Notes: a model not told the origin generated them from the sequence alone. A DNA stretch of 64,000 bases from [Clostridium] citroniae WAL-17108 (GCF_000233455.1 NZ_JH376420.1:1914634-1978633), one strand, 5' to 3'. Counted from the stretch's first letter, positions 8,497 to 17,461 are shown. Numbers and translations: made by a program.

Positions 8497-9990
8497 TTAT
8501 GTTGGCCCGGCGTGTGTGTTTGGGATTGTGAGGATAACAGCCGTTCCGCAGTCTTCCCCCTCACTGGCGATCTGAAGCACCTGCTCCGTGCCATAGTACA
8601 GCCGCAGCCTGGATATCACATTTCCCAGGCCGATTCCCGTGGAATCACTGTCCTTAGCCACCCGGGTCCCTGAGAGTATTTCCCGGATCTGTTTTTCTGT
8701 CATTCCCCGTCCATTGTCTTCCACGCGTATTTCGATCCGGTCTTCCTGTTCCCCTATCTTCAGGCGGATCTCCCCCTGCCGCTCAATGCCGCGTATGCCG
8801 TGATTAACCGCATTTTCCACCAGGGGCTGTAAGATCATGCTGGGTATCTTGTGTTCCAGAGCCCCTTCATCCACCTGGGAATCGTAGTGGATGTCGCCTG
8901 CAAACCGCACGTTCAGGATGTAGATGTAGTTTTCCACTGTCTCCACCTCTTCCCGTATGGTGGCGTCCTCCGATCCCTTCTTTACATTGTAGCGGAAAAG
9001 GTCAGCCATTTTCTCAATAAATACCGATGTCTTTTCCGCATCCTCCATTACTGCCAGCTGGACCCCTGCGTTCAGGGAATTAAACAGGAAATGGGGATTG
9101 ATCTGTGACTGCAGGTATTTGAGCCGGGCCTCCTTCAGGTGATTTTCCATGAGAAGCTCCCGCGCCCGCATCTCCTGCTCCTTTTCCGCGCTTTCCCTTA
9201 TCTTGTTTACATACTGGTCCAGGCTGTCCACCATCTGGTTAAATGTTCCTGTAACGATCCCCAGCTCATCTCTGGACTGGATGGGCGTCACTTTTACATG
9301 GAAGTTCCCCTGCCCCACCAGCTTGGCGGTCTGCGCCAGATTGGTGAGCGGGGTCACAATATCCCGGGTCAGCATCATCATGACTGCCAGGCTGATGACC
9401 ATGACGATACAGAGGATCACAAGACTGATGATCTCCAGATACCGCAGGGCGGACTGGAGTGTCTGGTAGCTGGCGGAGTTATTCTTAAACTGCTGCCCGT
9501 TAAGCAGATCGATATCCTGGTTAATGTACTGAAAAAGCTTCAGGGCGGATTCATAGGAGCTTTTGTATTTTTCCACGTTCAGACCCCTCTTGGCCTGCAC
9601 CGCCTCGTCCGTAACCACCAGGTAGGTCTCCGACATGTTCCGTATATTTTTCTCAAGAATGCGGATGGGATTGTCCGTGATCTCCATATTCAGTCCGTTT
9701 AGCAGGTCGCGGTACTCCTGTTCCGCCCGGTAGTAGGCGGTGAGGGAATCCGAATCCCTGACCTCCAGATACTTGTACATGAAATTCTGCACGTCATCCA
9801 GACATTCGGACAGCTCATTAAGGTTTACATTGCTGGAGTACACGGAATCCATCCTTACCACCAGTTTGTTGATCTGGGCATAGATCAACAGGTTGCTGGC
9901 AAACAGCGCAGCAGCCGTCAATGCGATCTCCAAAAATAATTTGTGGGTTATAGGAAGATTTTCCCAGAACCGCGCCCAACGTTTTCCCAT
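8497..9990 (-). CDS. Sensor histidine kinase (YesM/LytS-like)
   Basis: A 497-residue membrane kinase: TM1 about 17-39, an extracytoplasmic helical region to about 187, TM2 about 187-207, a HAMP domain (about 208-262), then the His_kinase motif with phospho-His300 (SQINPHFLFNSLN) and an ATPase domain with LVENAVNHG and VEDNGRGM. It begins 10 bases after the upstream binding-protein gene and precedes its response regulator, a single operon. Membrane-bound binding proteins commonly pass the sugar signal to this kind of kinase (XylFII-LytS); direct contact here is inferred. Confidence 0.93.
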   Translation of the reverse strand: MGKRWARFWENLPITHKLFLEIALTAAALFASNLLIYAQINKLVVRMDSVYSSNVNLNELSECLDDVQNFMYKYLEVRDSDSLTAYYRAEQEYRDLLNGLNMEITDNPIRILEKNIRNMSETYLVVTDEAVQAKRGLNVEKYKSSYESALKLFQYINQDIDLLNGQQFKNNSASYQTLQSALRYLEIISLVILCIVMVISLAVMMMLTRDIVTPLTNLAQTAKLVGQGNFHVKVTPIQSRDELGIVTGTFNQMVDSLDQYVNKIRESAEKEQEMRARELLMENHLKEARLKYLQSQINPHFLFNSLNAGVQLAVMEDAEKTSVFIEKMADLFRYNVKKGSEDATIREEVETVENYIYILNVRFAGDIHYDSQVDEGALEHKIPSMILQPLVENAVNHGIRGIERQGEIRLKIGEQEDRIEIRVEDNGRGMTEKQIREILSGTRVAKDSDSTGIGLGNVISRLRLYYGTEQVLQIASEGEDCGTAVILTIPNTHAGPT

Positions 9991-10000
9991 AAATGTCCCT

Positions 10001-11026
10001 CTACTGATCCATATCTATGAAATAAGAAACATTTTCACTGGTTACAAACTGAAGGCCCACGCTGTAAAAAGAATTGGTCCTTCCGTCCCTGATGCACTCC
10101 ATCATGGCCTGCATACTGTCACGCCCCATCTGCTCCGTGTCTATGTAAAGAAACATGGCCATGGTTCCCCGCCGGACCGCCTCCAGGGTGGCGGCGGACT
10201 TATAATACCCGATAACCTGTGTCTCCCCCACGCGGTTATAGTCGATCACGGCCTGATATACCGCCTCGGTATCCACCTCATCCATACACACAATGATATC
10301 CGGCGCTCCCTGCTGGTTCTGGAACAGGTTCCAAACAATCTCCTCGGATTCAAAGGCACGCTCCGAGGAGATCCTGATCTCCTCCACCTTTACACGTTCC
10401 GCCGTCTCCTCAGATGTGACCATCCTGTTATTGATCTGGTAAAAGATCTGTGACTGGTTGCTGTCAATGGCATTGTCATGGAGCAGCACCGTGATACGCA
10501 GGGATTCCCTGTCCTGGGGAAGTATTTTCCAGATCTGGCTGGCGTACTCCTGTCCCAGCTGATATGGGTTGATGCCCACATAACTTTTCCGCTCCGTCCT
10601 GGGGGCATCGTTTAAAATGGTGACCACCGGTATGCCCTGGTCCGTGGCCTCATTGATCTTTTCCTCCAGCGCCTCCTCGGCCGTACATTCCAGCAGGATC
10701 CCATCCACCTTTGCGGCAATGCTCATGTCCATGAAGTCCGTCATGGAATAAGCGGAAGACTGGTTTGTCCCCTTCAGCTCCACATACGCGTTCTGGTCAG
10801 CTGCCTCCTCCTTTACGCTGGCGTAAACATCCTTCCAGAACTGGGATTCCGTATTACCCACGATCATCACAAAATGCTTGTCATAGCTTCTTATATTTTC
10901 CGCATGATCCACACCGATCTTTTCAAGCACGTATCCGTAAAAGGAAATGGTCAAAAGGGTGAGAAACATGATGCTGAACAGGCCGGCAAATACCAGCCAG
11001 AATAATTTCTTTTTATTCCTGTCCAT
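10001..11026 (-). CDS. Membrane-anchored sugar-binding-like sensor protein (XylFII-like)
   Basis: A 341-residue protein with an uncleaved N-terminal membrane anchor (about residues 6-28, no lipobox Cys) and an external Peripla_BP_4-type domain (FVMIVGNTESQFW, KVDGILLEC, IPVVTILNDAP). Anchoring instead of release, and a position just before the kinase gene, fit the XylFII part of the XylFII-LytS-YesN sugar-sensing system. The ATG at 11026 follows a G-rich site (GGAGAGGGGGGTGAGGGG); an upstream TTG in frame is less likely. Ligand unknown. It is the first gene of the cassette. Confidence 0.82.
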   Translation of the reverse strand: MDRNKKKLFWLVFAGLFSIMFLTLLTISFYGYVLEKIGVDHAENIRSYDKHFVMIVGNTESQFWKDVYASVKEEAADQNAYVELKGTNQSSAYSMTDFMDMSIAAKVDGILLECTAEEALEEKINEATDQGIPVVTILNDAPRTERKSYVGINPYQLGQEYASQIWKILPQDRESLRITVLLHDNAIDSNQSQIFYQINNRMVTSEETAERVKVEEIRISSERAFESEEIVWNLFQNQQGAPDIIVCMDEVDTEAVYQAVIDYNRVGETQVIGYYKSAATLEAVRRGTMAMFLYIDTEQMGRDSMQAMMECIRDGRTNSFYSVGLQFVTSENVSYFIDMDQ

Positions 11027-11056
11027 CCCCTCACCCCCCTCTCCTTGTCTTTCATT

Positions 11057-11085
11057 ATTATACAAAACAATTCTTTAAAACAAAA
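11057..11085 (-). promoter_or_regulatory. Probable promoter of the sugar-sensing cassette
   Basis: Minus-strand TATAAT at 11057-11062 with a poor -35 (TTTTGT) 17 bases upstream. The good -10 is 30 bases before the start codon at 11026. A weak -35 fits an activated or low-level promoter. Confidence 0.4.
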
Positions 11086-11201
11086 GCAGGATAATCTTGC
11101 AGTGGGATAGCATTTTTTTGCACAAGCCGCAAATCACCTTCTCCTGACAAGGGCACCCTTGCTTCAGATCCGCGGCCTGTAAAAGAAAAGGACACAGATA
11201 C

Positions 11202-11261
11202 AGCCGCAGCCAAAACTTCAGGCCATCGTTTAAGCGATGGCCTGGGCTTTGGTTACGGCTG
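11202..11261 (-). terminator. Long stem-loop after the FucI-like gene
   Basis: CAGGCCATCG (11219-11228) and CGATGGCCTG (11235-11244) pair perfectly around TTTAAG; flanking CCAAA/TTTGG and CAGCCG/CGGCTG extend the stem. It lies 32 bases past the isomerase stop and probably ends the operon, though the T-tract is short (AAGTTTTGG). The remainder of the gap 11086-11201 shows nothing clear. Confidence 0.6.
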
Positions 11262-11292
11262 CATGGATTCATACCGGTATAACGCTTGGTTT

Positions 11293-12777
11293 TTATGCAA
11301 ATGGATTTTCTGTCTTATACAGCATTCCCTTGAGTTGGTTAAACCCAATCTCCTCCACATCCACTCCAATGTATTTGAAGATCTCGTAGATGGCTTTTCC
11401 GTAATGGCCAAAGGCAACCGCGCCATGGTGCGGGAAATTCTTCTCGATCAGTACGTGACGGTAGAACCTTCCCATCTCAGGGATGGCAAATATGCCAATG
11501 GCGCCAAAGGAACGGGTTGCAACAGGCAGCACCTCTCCCTGTGCAATATATGCGCGCAGCTGGCTGTCAGCCGTGCTCTGGAGGCGGTAGAAGGTAATGT
11601 CCCCGGGAGTAATGTCTCCCTCCAGTGTGCCCTGGGTCACTTCCTCAGGAAGCGCCCTGGCCATGATCAGCTGGTACTTCATCTCACAGAAGGACAGCTT
11701 CTTGGAGCTGGTATTGCCGCAGTGGAAGCCCATGAAGGTCTCCTTCTGGGTGTAGTCAAACTTGCCCTTGATGTCCTCCTCATACAAATCTGCCGGAACA
11801 GAGTTGTTGATATCAAGCAGTGTTACCGCATCCTGGCTTACGCAGGTTCCGATGAACTCGCTGAGAGCGCCGTAGATATCCACCTCACATGATACCGGGA
11901 TCCCCCGTCCTGTGAGGCGGCTGTTTACATAACATGGAACAAATCCAAACTGGGTCTGGAACGCGGGCCAGCATTTGCCGGCAATGGCAACGTATTTGCG
12001 GTATCCCCTGTGCTCATCGATCCAGTCTAACAGGGTCAGCTCATACTGGGCCAGCTTTTCAAGGATCTCAGGCTTCTTGTTCCCGGTCCCCAGTTCAGCT
12101 TCCATATCCTTAACCACATCGGGAATGCGCTTATCTCCTGCATGGCGGTTAAATGCTTCAAACAGGTCCAGCTCGGAATTTTCCTCGATCTCCACGCCCA
12201 GGTTGTACAGCTGCTTAATGGGCGCGTTGCATGCCAGGAAATTCAGGGGCCTGGGTCCAAAGCTGATGATTTTAAGGCTGCTAAGCCCAACCACGGCGCG
12301 CGCAATGGGAACAAACTCCTCGATCATATCAGCACATTCCTCTGCCGTTCCCACCGGATACTCGGGGATATATGCCTTAATATTGCGCAGCTTCAGGTTA
12401 TAGCTGGCATTCAGCATACCGCAATATGCATCCCCTCTTCCCTGTACCAGGTTATTGCCGCTCTCCTCAGCCGCTGCGATGAACATGGACGGCCCGTCAA
12501 AATGCTTTGCCAGCAGTGTCTCGGAAATCTCCGGTCCGAAGTTGCCCAAATACACCACCAGGGCGTTACAGCCCGCTTTTTTTACATCCTCCAGGGCCTG
12601 TACCATGTGGATCTCACTTTCAACAATGCAGACCGGACATTCATAAATGTTTGCTCCGTCATATTTGTTTTTATATGCTTCCACCAGGGCCTTTCTGCGG
12701 TTTACGGAAAGGCTCTCCGGAAAACAGTCGCGGCTTACAGCCACAATACCGATCTTCACCTCAGGCATGTTAATCAT
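11293..12777 (-). CDS. L-fucose/L-arabinose isomerase family protein
   Basis: A 494-residue cytoplasmic enzyme of the FucI superfamily, which interconverts aldoses and ketoses with a divalent metal. The C-terminal half carries the expected metal ligands: Glu298 (SCEVD), Asp322 (LLDINN) and His352 (HCGNT). It is shorter than E. coli FucI (about 590) and belongs to the compact clostridial branch. Ribosome site GGAGG lies 9 bases before ATG 12777. It is the last gene after the kinase and DUF4867 genes, giving an isomerase-plus-kinase pathway. Substrate unresolved: fucose, arabinose and other pentoses are all possible. Confidence 0.85.
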   Translation of the reverse strand: MINMPEVKIGIVAVSRDCFPESLSVNRRKALVEAYKNKYDGANIYECPVCIVESEIHMVQALEDVKKAGCNALVVYLGNFGPEISETLLAKHFDGPSMFIAAAEESGNNLVQGRGDAYCGMLNASYNLKLRNIKAYIPEYPVGTAEECADMIEEFVPIARAVVGLSSLKIISFGPRPLNFLACNAPIKQLYNLGVEIEENSELDLFEAFNRHAGDKRIPDVVKDMEAELGTGNKKPEILEKLAQYELTLLDWIDEHRGYRKYVAIAGKCWPAFQTQFGFVPCYVNSRLTGRGIPVSCEVDIYGALSEFIGTCVSQDAVTLLDINNSVPADLYEEDIKGKFDYTQKETFMGFHCGNTSSKKLSFCEMKYQLIMARALPEEVTQGTLEGDITPGDITFYRLQSTADSQLRAYIAQGEVLPVATRSFGAIGIFAIPEMGRFYRHVLIEKNFPHHGAVAFGHYGKAIYEIFKYIGVDVEEIGFNQLKGMLYKTENPFA

Positions 12778-12808
12778 AGTATGTATCCTCCATCTTCTTT
12801 TTGTGTGA

Positions 12809-13432
12809 TCATGAAAGGGAAATGTTCTCCCCTGTCAGTCCGATCCAGGCGCCTTCATCCAGGCCGCCCTCCTCATGGCCGATCAGCCACTTATTCCTGG
12901 CTGCCAGCAGCTTTTCCTCTCCGCACCGGTCCACGGGCCTGTGGTCCAGCTCCATATTTGTTCCCTGGGGAAGCACCACCACGCAGCGGAACCCTTCGTC
13001 CCCGGCCTCACAGGGGGCGTAGTGAAGGGTGGTGGCATACACTTCTATAAGGGTGCCCGCAGGCACCAGAAATGCCTTTACCTTTGATGTGTCATAGGTG
13101 AAATCCTCCGAAATATCCTGCTGCTTGCCCAGAAGCAGGATCAGGTCCTTCACCGCCAGGTTCACCTCTGAATCCCTGTGATATTCCAGGGCATTCAGCT
13201 TTCTGTTGTGTCCGTTGCAATACCCCACCTGGATCTTCATCTGGCCGTAAATCCCATCTGCCAGCTCTTTGGCAGCGGACAGCGCCTCCAGCTCCGGCAC
13301 CGAAGCCACATAAACCACTCCGTCAGGCAGAGGAGTGGATTCCATTGCCTTCATAAGTCCGCTTACATCATATCCTTCTATGACCCGGCCGTAAGCCTTA
13401 AATTCCGGTCCGCGCACATCCATCACTTCCAT
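12809..13432 (-). CDS. DUF4867 family protein
   Basis: A 207-residue cytoplasmic protein matching the DUF4867 pattern (YGRVIEGYDVSGLMKAME, QVGYCNGHN, HYAPC, FRCVVVLPQGTN, WIGLTGENISLS). Conserved His, Glu and Cys on short hydrophobic strands (EYHRDSEVN, VPAGTLIEVYATTLHYAPC) suggest a cupin-like metal-binding barrel, an inference. The family has no known reaction. It is encoded between a sugar kinase and a sugar isomerase, with 31 bases to the isomerase, pointing to a step in the same sugar pathway, perhaps epimerisation or mutarotation. Ribosome site CAGGAGGAG precedes ATG 13432. Confidence 0.8.
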   Translation of the reverse strand: MEVMDVRGPEFKAYGRVIEGYDVSGLMKAMESTPLPDGVVYVASVPELEALSAAKELADGIYGQMKIQVGYCNGHNRKLNALEYHRDSEVNLAVKDLILLLGKQQDISEDFTYDTSKVKAFLVPAGTLIEVYATTLHYAPCEAGDEGFRCVVVLPQGTNMELDHRPVDRCGEEKLLAARNKWLIGHEEGGLDEGAWIGLTGENISLS

Positions 13433-13518
13433 GTCGTCTCCTCCTGGATCATGGGCACCTGGCCGCCGTATATGGACAGCTCCGGTCCCTTCATGTTCTT
13501 TCTCTCTCCCCGGTAAGC

Positions 13519-15048
13519 TCAGCCCTTCAGGCCGGCCAGGGTTTTAAAGTCCCCTTTCAGGCTGCCGTACAGGTGCTGATACAGCCTGTGGTAATCCGCG
13601 TAAACCTCCGCGTTGTTCTTTACAGGATCCGTGCTGCTCTTTTCACTGATCAGCCGGCTGCAGGCCGTCTCCACATCAGGATAGATCCCGCATCCCACGC
13701 CTGCCAGGATGGCAACTCCCAGGGCGGGTCCTTCGTCCTGTCTGACGGTCTTTACAGTACATTGGTACAGATCAGCCAGCATCTGCCTCCACACAGGGCT
13801 TTTGCCCCCGCCTCCGCAGGCCATCATCTGGGTGACCTCCACGCCCATCTCCTTCAGGATCTCATTGCAGTCGCACAGGGAATAGGAAACCCCCTCCATT
13901 ACCGCCCTGAGCATATGCTTCTTGGTGTGGATGGCAGAGAGTCCGAAAAAGACGCCCCTGCAGTCCGGGTCCAGATGAGGGGTACGCTCTCCCATCAGGT
14001 AGGGAAGATAAATAAGGCGGTCGCTCCCCGGCGCTATGCCAGCCGCATCCTCATTGATCAGGTCATACACATCCTTGCCCCTGGTCCCGGCCTCCTCCAC
14101 GTAATCCTGGCAGAACTGGTCCTTAAACCACTTCAGCGAAAGGCCCGCCCCCTGGGTGACGCCCATGATATGCCAGGCCCCCGGTACGGCGCAGCAGCAT
14201 GTGTGCACCCTTCCCTTGGGGTCAATGGAAACCTTGCTGCTGTGAGCAAATACCACACCGGAAGTTCCGATGGTGGTAAATGCAGTTCCATCCCTTACGA
14301 TCCCTGTTCCCACTGCCGCGGCCGCATTGTCCCCCGCTCCCCCTACCACCTTCACGTCCGCGGTAAGCCCGGTCTGGTCCGCCACAGTCTTAAGCAGGGT
14401 GCCTGTCACCTGGCAGGACTCGTAAACCGTTCCCAACAGGGACTCATCGATATCCAGGGCATGGAGCACTTCCTCCGACCAACACCTGCCGGGCACATCA
14501 AGAAGCTGCATGCCGCTGGCATCCGATACCTCGGTGGCAAAATCCCCGGTGAGCACATAGCGTATGTAATCCTTTGGAAGCAGGATATGGCGGCATCTTT
14601 GATAGTTCTCAGGCTCATGCTTCCTGACCCAAAGTATCTTTGCCGCAGTCCATCCTGTAAGAGGCGGATTGGCTGTGATCTCGATCCAGCGCTCCCTGGG
14701 CATGATCTCCAGCATGTCCTCCACTTCCCTGCCCGTCCTCTGGTCGCACCAGATAATGGAAGGGCGGATAACCTCGCCTTCCTCATCCAGCATCACAAGG
14801 CCATGCATCTGTCCTGAGATGCCGATCCCCTTAATCTCCTCTGCCGGTACACCGGACTGCTCCGCCACTGCCTTCAGGGTTGCGAGGACTGCGTCCCTCC
14901 AGTCCTCAGGCTTTTGTTCCGCCCACCCGTTCTCAGGCTGGTACAGCGGATACTCCCGGGAAGCTGAGGCAACCACGGTGCCGTTCTCATCAAACAGCAC
15001 GGTCTTTGTTGCGGATGTGCCCACGTCAACGCCTATCAGATAATTCAT
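13519..15048 (-). CDS. xylB: Xylulokinase-like FGGY carbohydrate kinase
   Basis: A 509-residue FGGY-family kinase transferring phosphate from ATP to a ketose. Visible features: phosphate loop GVDVGTSATKT, xylulokinase signature GISGQMHGLVML, WCDQRTG, and ATP-site segments (GTSGVVF, GGGGKSPVWRQMLAD). The Met-His-Gly triad segment favours xylulose or a similar 2-ketopentose. Start 15048 has AAAGGAGAAC upstream; a longer in-frame reading lacks such a site. It is first in the kinase-DUF4867-isomerase operon. With a FucI-like isomerase rather than XylA, the true substrate may be ribulose or fuculose; the symbol is by similarity only. Confidence 0.85.
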   Translation of the reverse strand: MNYLIGVDVGTSATKTVLFDENGTVVASASREYPLYQPENGWAEQKPEDWRDAVLATLKAVAEQSGVPAEEIKGIGISGQMHGLVMLDEEGEVIRPSIIWCDQRTGREVEDMLEIMPRERWIEITANPPLTGWTAAKILWVRKHEPENYQRCRHILLPKDYIRYVLTGDFATEVSDASGMQLLDVPGRCWSEEVLHALDIDESLLGTVYESCQVTGTLLKTVADQTGLTADVKVVGGAGDNAAAAVGTGIVRDGTAFTTIGTSGVVFAHSSKVSIDPKGRVHTCCCAVPGAWHIMGVTQGAGLSLKWFKDQFCQDYVEEAGTRGKDVYDLINEDAAGIAPGSDRLIYLPYLMGERTPHLDPDCRGVFFGLSAIHTKKHMLRAVMEGVSYSLCDCNEILKEMGVEVTQMMACGGGGKSPVWRQMLADLYQCTVKTVRQDEGPALGVAILAGVGCGIYPDVETACSRLISEKSSTDPVKNNAEVYADYHRLYQHLYGSLKGDFKTLAGLKG

Positions 15049-15108
15049 GTTTTGTTCTCCTTTCTGTGATTCCACCGGAATCTTCAAACAAAATCATTCC
15101 TAATAACG

Positions 15109-15114
15109 ATTATA
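15109..15114 (-). promoter_or_regulatory. -10 element of the sugar kinase operon
   Basis: Minus-strand TATAAT about 60 bases upstream of the kinase start, without a recognisable -35. Such promoters usually need an activator; the AraC gene just upstream is the obvious candidate. The remaining gap to 15208 is AT-rich and shows no clear repeat. Confidence 0.45.
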
Positions 15115-15208
15115 CCCATAAAACGTTCAGCTTTCCAGATTCAAACTTATCTTCATAACAGCACTTTTTTGCCCTTTTATAATTTTTCTTTTACCAAATC
15201 CATGGCTG

Positions 15209-16069
15209 TCAGCTCTGCTTTCCCCGGGGACCGTCCCCTTCCCCCTCCATCATCCTGCGGTATTCGCTGGGAAGACATCCGTAACGTTTGGAAAACGCCT
15301 TGGAAAATGCCCGTCCATTGGGGAATCCGTTGTTCAGAGCCACCTCCGTCAGGCTATGGCTGGTATTCATCATTTCCCTGAGTCCGTATTCGGTGCGGAG
15401 ATCCAGCAGATAGGTCTTATAGCTGACACTGGCGTACCGCTTAAACATCCTGGACAGGTAGGTGGGGGAAAAACCAAAGGTAGCGGCCAGGCTTTCCAGT
15501 GAGATATCCTTATTATAGTTATTCTTTATATAGGCCGTAATATTGGAAAGCTTGTCCAGATGGCGCTTATGGCGTATATTCCCCAGATCCTCCTCCGCCC
15601 GCATAAACCGGGTCACCAGAAGATAGAGCAGTTCCATAAATAAACTCTTTACCTTTAATTCATAGGCAAATTCCTTCTGTACATAGGTTCTGTAGATCCG
15701 CACGATCAGCTGTACCAGATTCAGATTATCCTCATCCGACTGTTTGGTAAACAGGGCGTAATCATCCTCATCCAGATATCCCTTAAAGCAGGACACAGGA
15801 ATCTGCACCACAATAGTGGTATTGGGGTCCGGCACCTCGATGGAGTGGATCTCATTGGAGTTGACGATCACAAAATCAGCGGCCTTTAAAGGAAGCCTCT
15901 TATTATTGATGAAAAACTCCATCTGTCCCTCCAAAACCAGGAAAATCTCCACGGAGCGGTGCCAGTGTTTGGGCACGCGGTAATTGCCGTCCTTTCCCTC
16001 AAACAGGAACAGACGGAATGGAAGGTCTTCATTGGGAATGACCAGTTCATGCTTATAATCCATATTCAT
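15209..16069 (-). CDS. AraC-family regulator with cupin sensor domain
   Basis: A 286-residue regulator: N-terminal cupin-like ligand domain (PKHWHRSVEIFLVLEGQMEFFINN, residues 30-110) and C-terminal AraC double helix-turn-helix (about 185-280; SPTYLSRMFKRYASVSYKTYL, NGFPNGRAFSKAFSK). It lies directly upstream of the kinase operon in the same direction and probably activates it on sugar binding. Start 16069 follows AGGAGAAATAGGAAG; an in-frame extension upstream lacks this site. Confidence 0.88.
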   Translation of the reverse strand: MNMDYKHELVIPNEDLPFRLFLFEGKDGNYRVPKHWHRSVEIFLVLEGQMEFFINNKRLPLKAADFVIVNSNEIHSIEVPDPNTTIVVQIPVSCFKGYLDEDDYALFTKQSDEDNLNLVQLIVRIYRTYVQKEFAYELKVKSLFMELLYLLVTRFMRAEEDLGNIRHKRHLDKLSNITAYIKNNYNKDISLESLAATFGFSPTYLSRMFKRYASVSYKTYLLDLRTEYGLREMMNTSHSLTEVALNNGFPNGRAFSKAFSKRYGCLPSEYRRMMEGEGDGPRGKQS

Positions 16070-16163
16070 CTTCCTATTTCTCCTGTAAAGCCCAGAGTAT
16101 GTGCGCAAATGCTCTAAGACAACCATTTCTTGCCCTTTTTACTTATTAAAAGGGAAAATACCC

Positions 16164-16586
16164 TTAGAGATCAAACAGATGCAGGCCAATCTCCTCATTC
16201 ATCTTCCGCTCCACCTGGCCGGACATGATATTTACAAAAATTTCCGCAGTAGCACTGATCACAGCCCGGATCATATGTCCCCCGTGGCATTCCCCGCGGT
16301 CCAGGTTTCCAATCACCATATGGACATGCAGGTACGGCTCCCCATCCAACCTTGTAATGCTGCCTGTAATGGAAGCGATCTCATACGTTCCCTGGTAGCA
16401 CGCCTCTGTAAAGCCTTTTGTCTCCGTGTCAAACATCCCCAGTTCCACCAGGGAAGCTGCTCCCAGTCCTGAGATCTCAGCCAGCCGGATGTCCTCCTTT
16501 CTGCCGACCTCCAACAGGCACTCCCCCACCTCTTCCCCCGGGTCCAGGCGAAGCACCAGTCTTTCTCCCCATCTCTTATATTCCAT
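16164..16586 (-). CDS. PPC/DUF296-domain protein
   Basis: A 140-residue single-domain protein of the PPC (plants and prokaryotes conserved, DUF296) family: LRLDPGEEVGECLLEV at the start, SGLGAASLVELG, and the conserved HVHMVIGN...GGHMI segment with metal-binding histidines. Bacterial members are small trimers, mostly uncharacterised; some bind DNA. It is 17 bases behind the patatin gene, so co-transcribed. Two adjacent ATGs follow AAGGAGG; the second (16586) is better spaced. Confidence 0.82.
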   Translation of the reverse strand: MEYKRWGERLVLRLDPGEEVGECLLEVGRKEDIRLAEISGLGAASLVELGMFDTETKGFTEACYQGTYEIASITGSITRLDGEPYLHVHMVIGNLDRGECHGGHMIRAVISATAEIFVNIMSGQVERKMNEEIGLHLFDL

Positions 16587-16603
16587 CATATCCTCCTTCT
16601 ATC

Positions 16604-17461
16604 TCATTGAACCATAAAAGTCTCGATCTCGGGAAATGCCCTCAACGCGTCCTCCCGTCCCAGCTCATACATCTGGCGGATCCGCTCCGGATCACGCTCT
16701 GTCCGCCGGATCTTAATGAGGCGGCTGGGGCGGATAACATACACCTGTCCCTCCCGCTCAAGACGCTGGATTTCATCCAGTTCACGGTTATACACAAGGT
16801 GGCGTCTCCGGGCCGCCTCCACAAATTCCGGATACTCCCTGAACGCCCTTCGTATGACGGGCATCATGGGATTCTGCTTTTTCCGGTATCCCGCCGGCCG
16901 TGTCAGTATCACAAGAGTTCTTTTGTACCCCATCTTTCTGAAAGCCCCCACCGGAATGGAATCCGAAACCCCTCCATCCAGCAGCTTGCGGCCGTCCAGC
17001 TCCACCATGCGGGAAGCAAGGGGCATGGATGCGGAAGCACGCACCCAGTCAATGAGTTCTCCCCTGAGGCTCGGGCAGTAATGGTACACGGGCTGCCCTG
17101 TCTCCACATCCGTGCAGGTCACATAATACCTGGTGGCGGAAGCCTCAAAGGTATCATTGTCAAAGGGATCCAGCTTTTCCGGAAGCTCATGATAGCAGAA
17201 GTCCTTTCCAAACATATCCCCTGTTCTGATCAGGGATTGAAAACTCATGTATCTGGGATCCCTGCAATATTTCAGATTGTACCGGATGGAGCGTCCCTTT
17301 TGCTCCGATACAAAACTGCACCCATGAATAGCTCCTGCCGAAACGCCGATCAGCCCATCTGCATGAATATTCTTTTCCAGCAGCACATCCAGCACGCCTG
17401 CCCCGTATATGCCGCGCATCGCTCCGCCTTCCACCACGATTCCTGTTTTTATCATTTCCAT
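16604..17461 (-). CDS. Patatin-like phospholipase family protein
   Basis: A 285-residue protein with the patatin hydrolase layout: glycine-rich oxyanion segment EGGAMRGIYGAG, nucleophile elbow GVSAG with Ser41, and the catalytic Asp in DGGVSDSIP. It is predicted to hydrolyse lipid acyl esters in the cytoplasm or at the membrane (RssA/YlbK-type). The C-terminal part (PMMPVIRRAFREYPEF) matches the clostridial DUF6363-type extension. Ribosome site AGAGGTGAAG. It leads a two-gene unit with the PPC protein. Confidence 0.88.
   Translation of the reverse strand: MEMIKTGIVVEGGAMRGIYGAGVLDVLLEKNIHADGLIGVSAGAIHGCSFVSEQKGRSIRYNLKYCRDPRYMSFQSLIRTGDMFGKDFCYHELPEKLDPFDNDTFEASATRYYVTCTDVETGQPVYHYCPSLRGELIDWVRASASMPLASRMVELDGRKLLDGGVSDSIPVGAFRKMGYKRTLVILTRPAGYRKKQNPMMPVIRRAFREYPEFVEAARRRHLVYNRELDEIQRLEREGQVYVIRPSRLIKIRRTERDPERIRQMYELGREDALRAFPEIETFMVQ

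Noticed and set aside
5832..11026. Reading the two binding proteins here as part of a second complete sugar transporter
   Set aside because: No permease or ATPase gene accompanies them; the nearest importer genes are mmsAB with their own binding protein.
13573..14817. A 414-codon open frame antisense to the xylulokinase-like gene
   Set aside because: It lies wholly opposite a well-conserved gene, has a low-complexity His/Pro/Leu-rich translation and no ribosome site.
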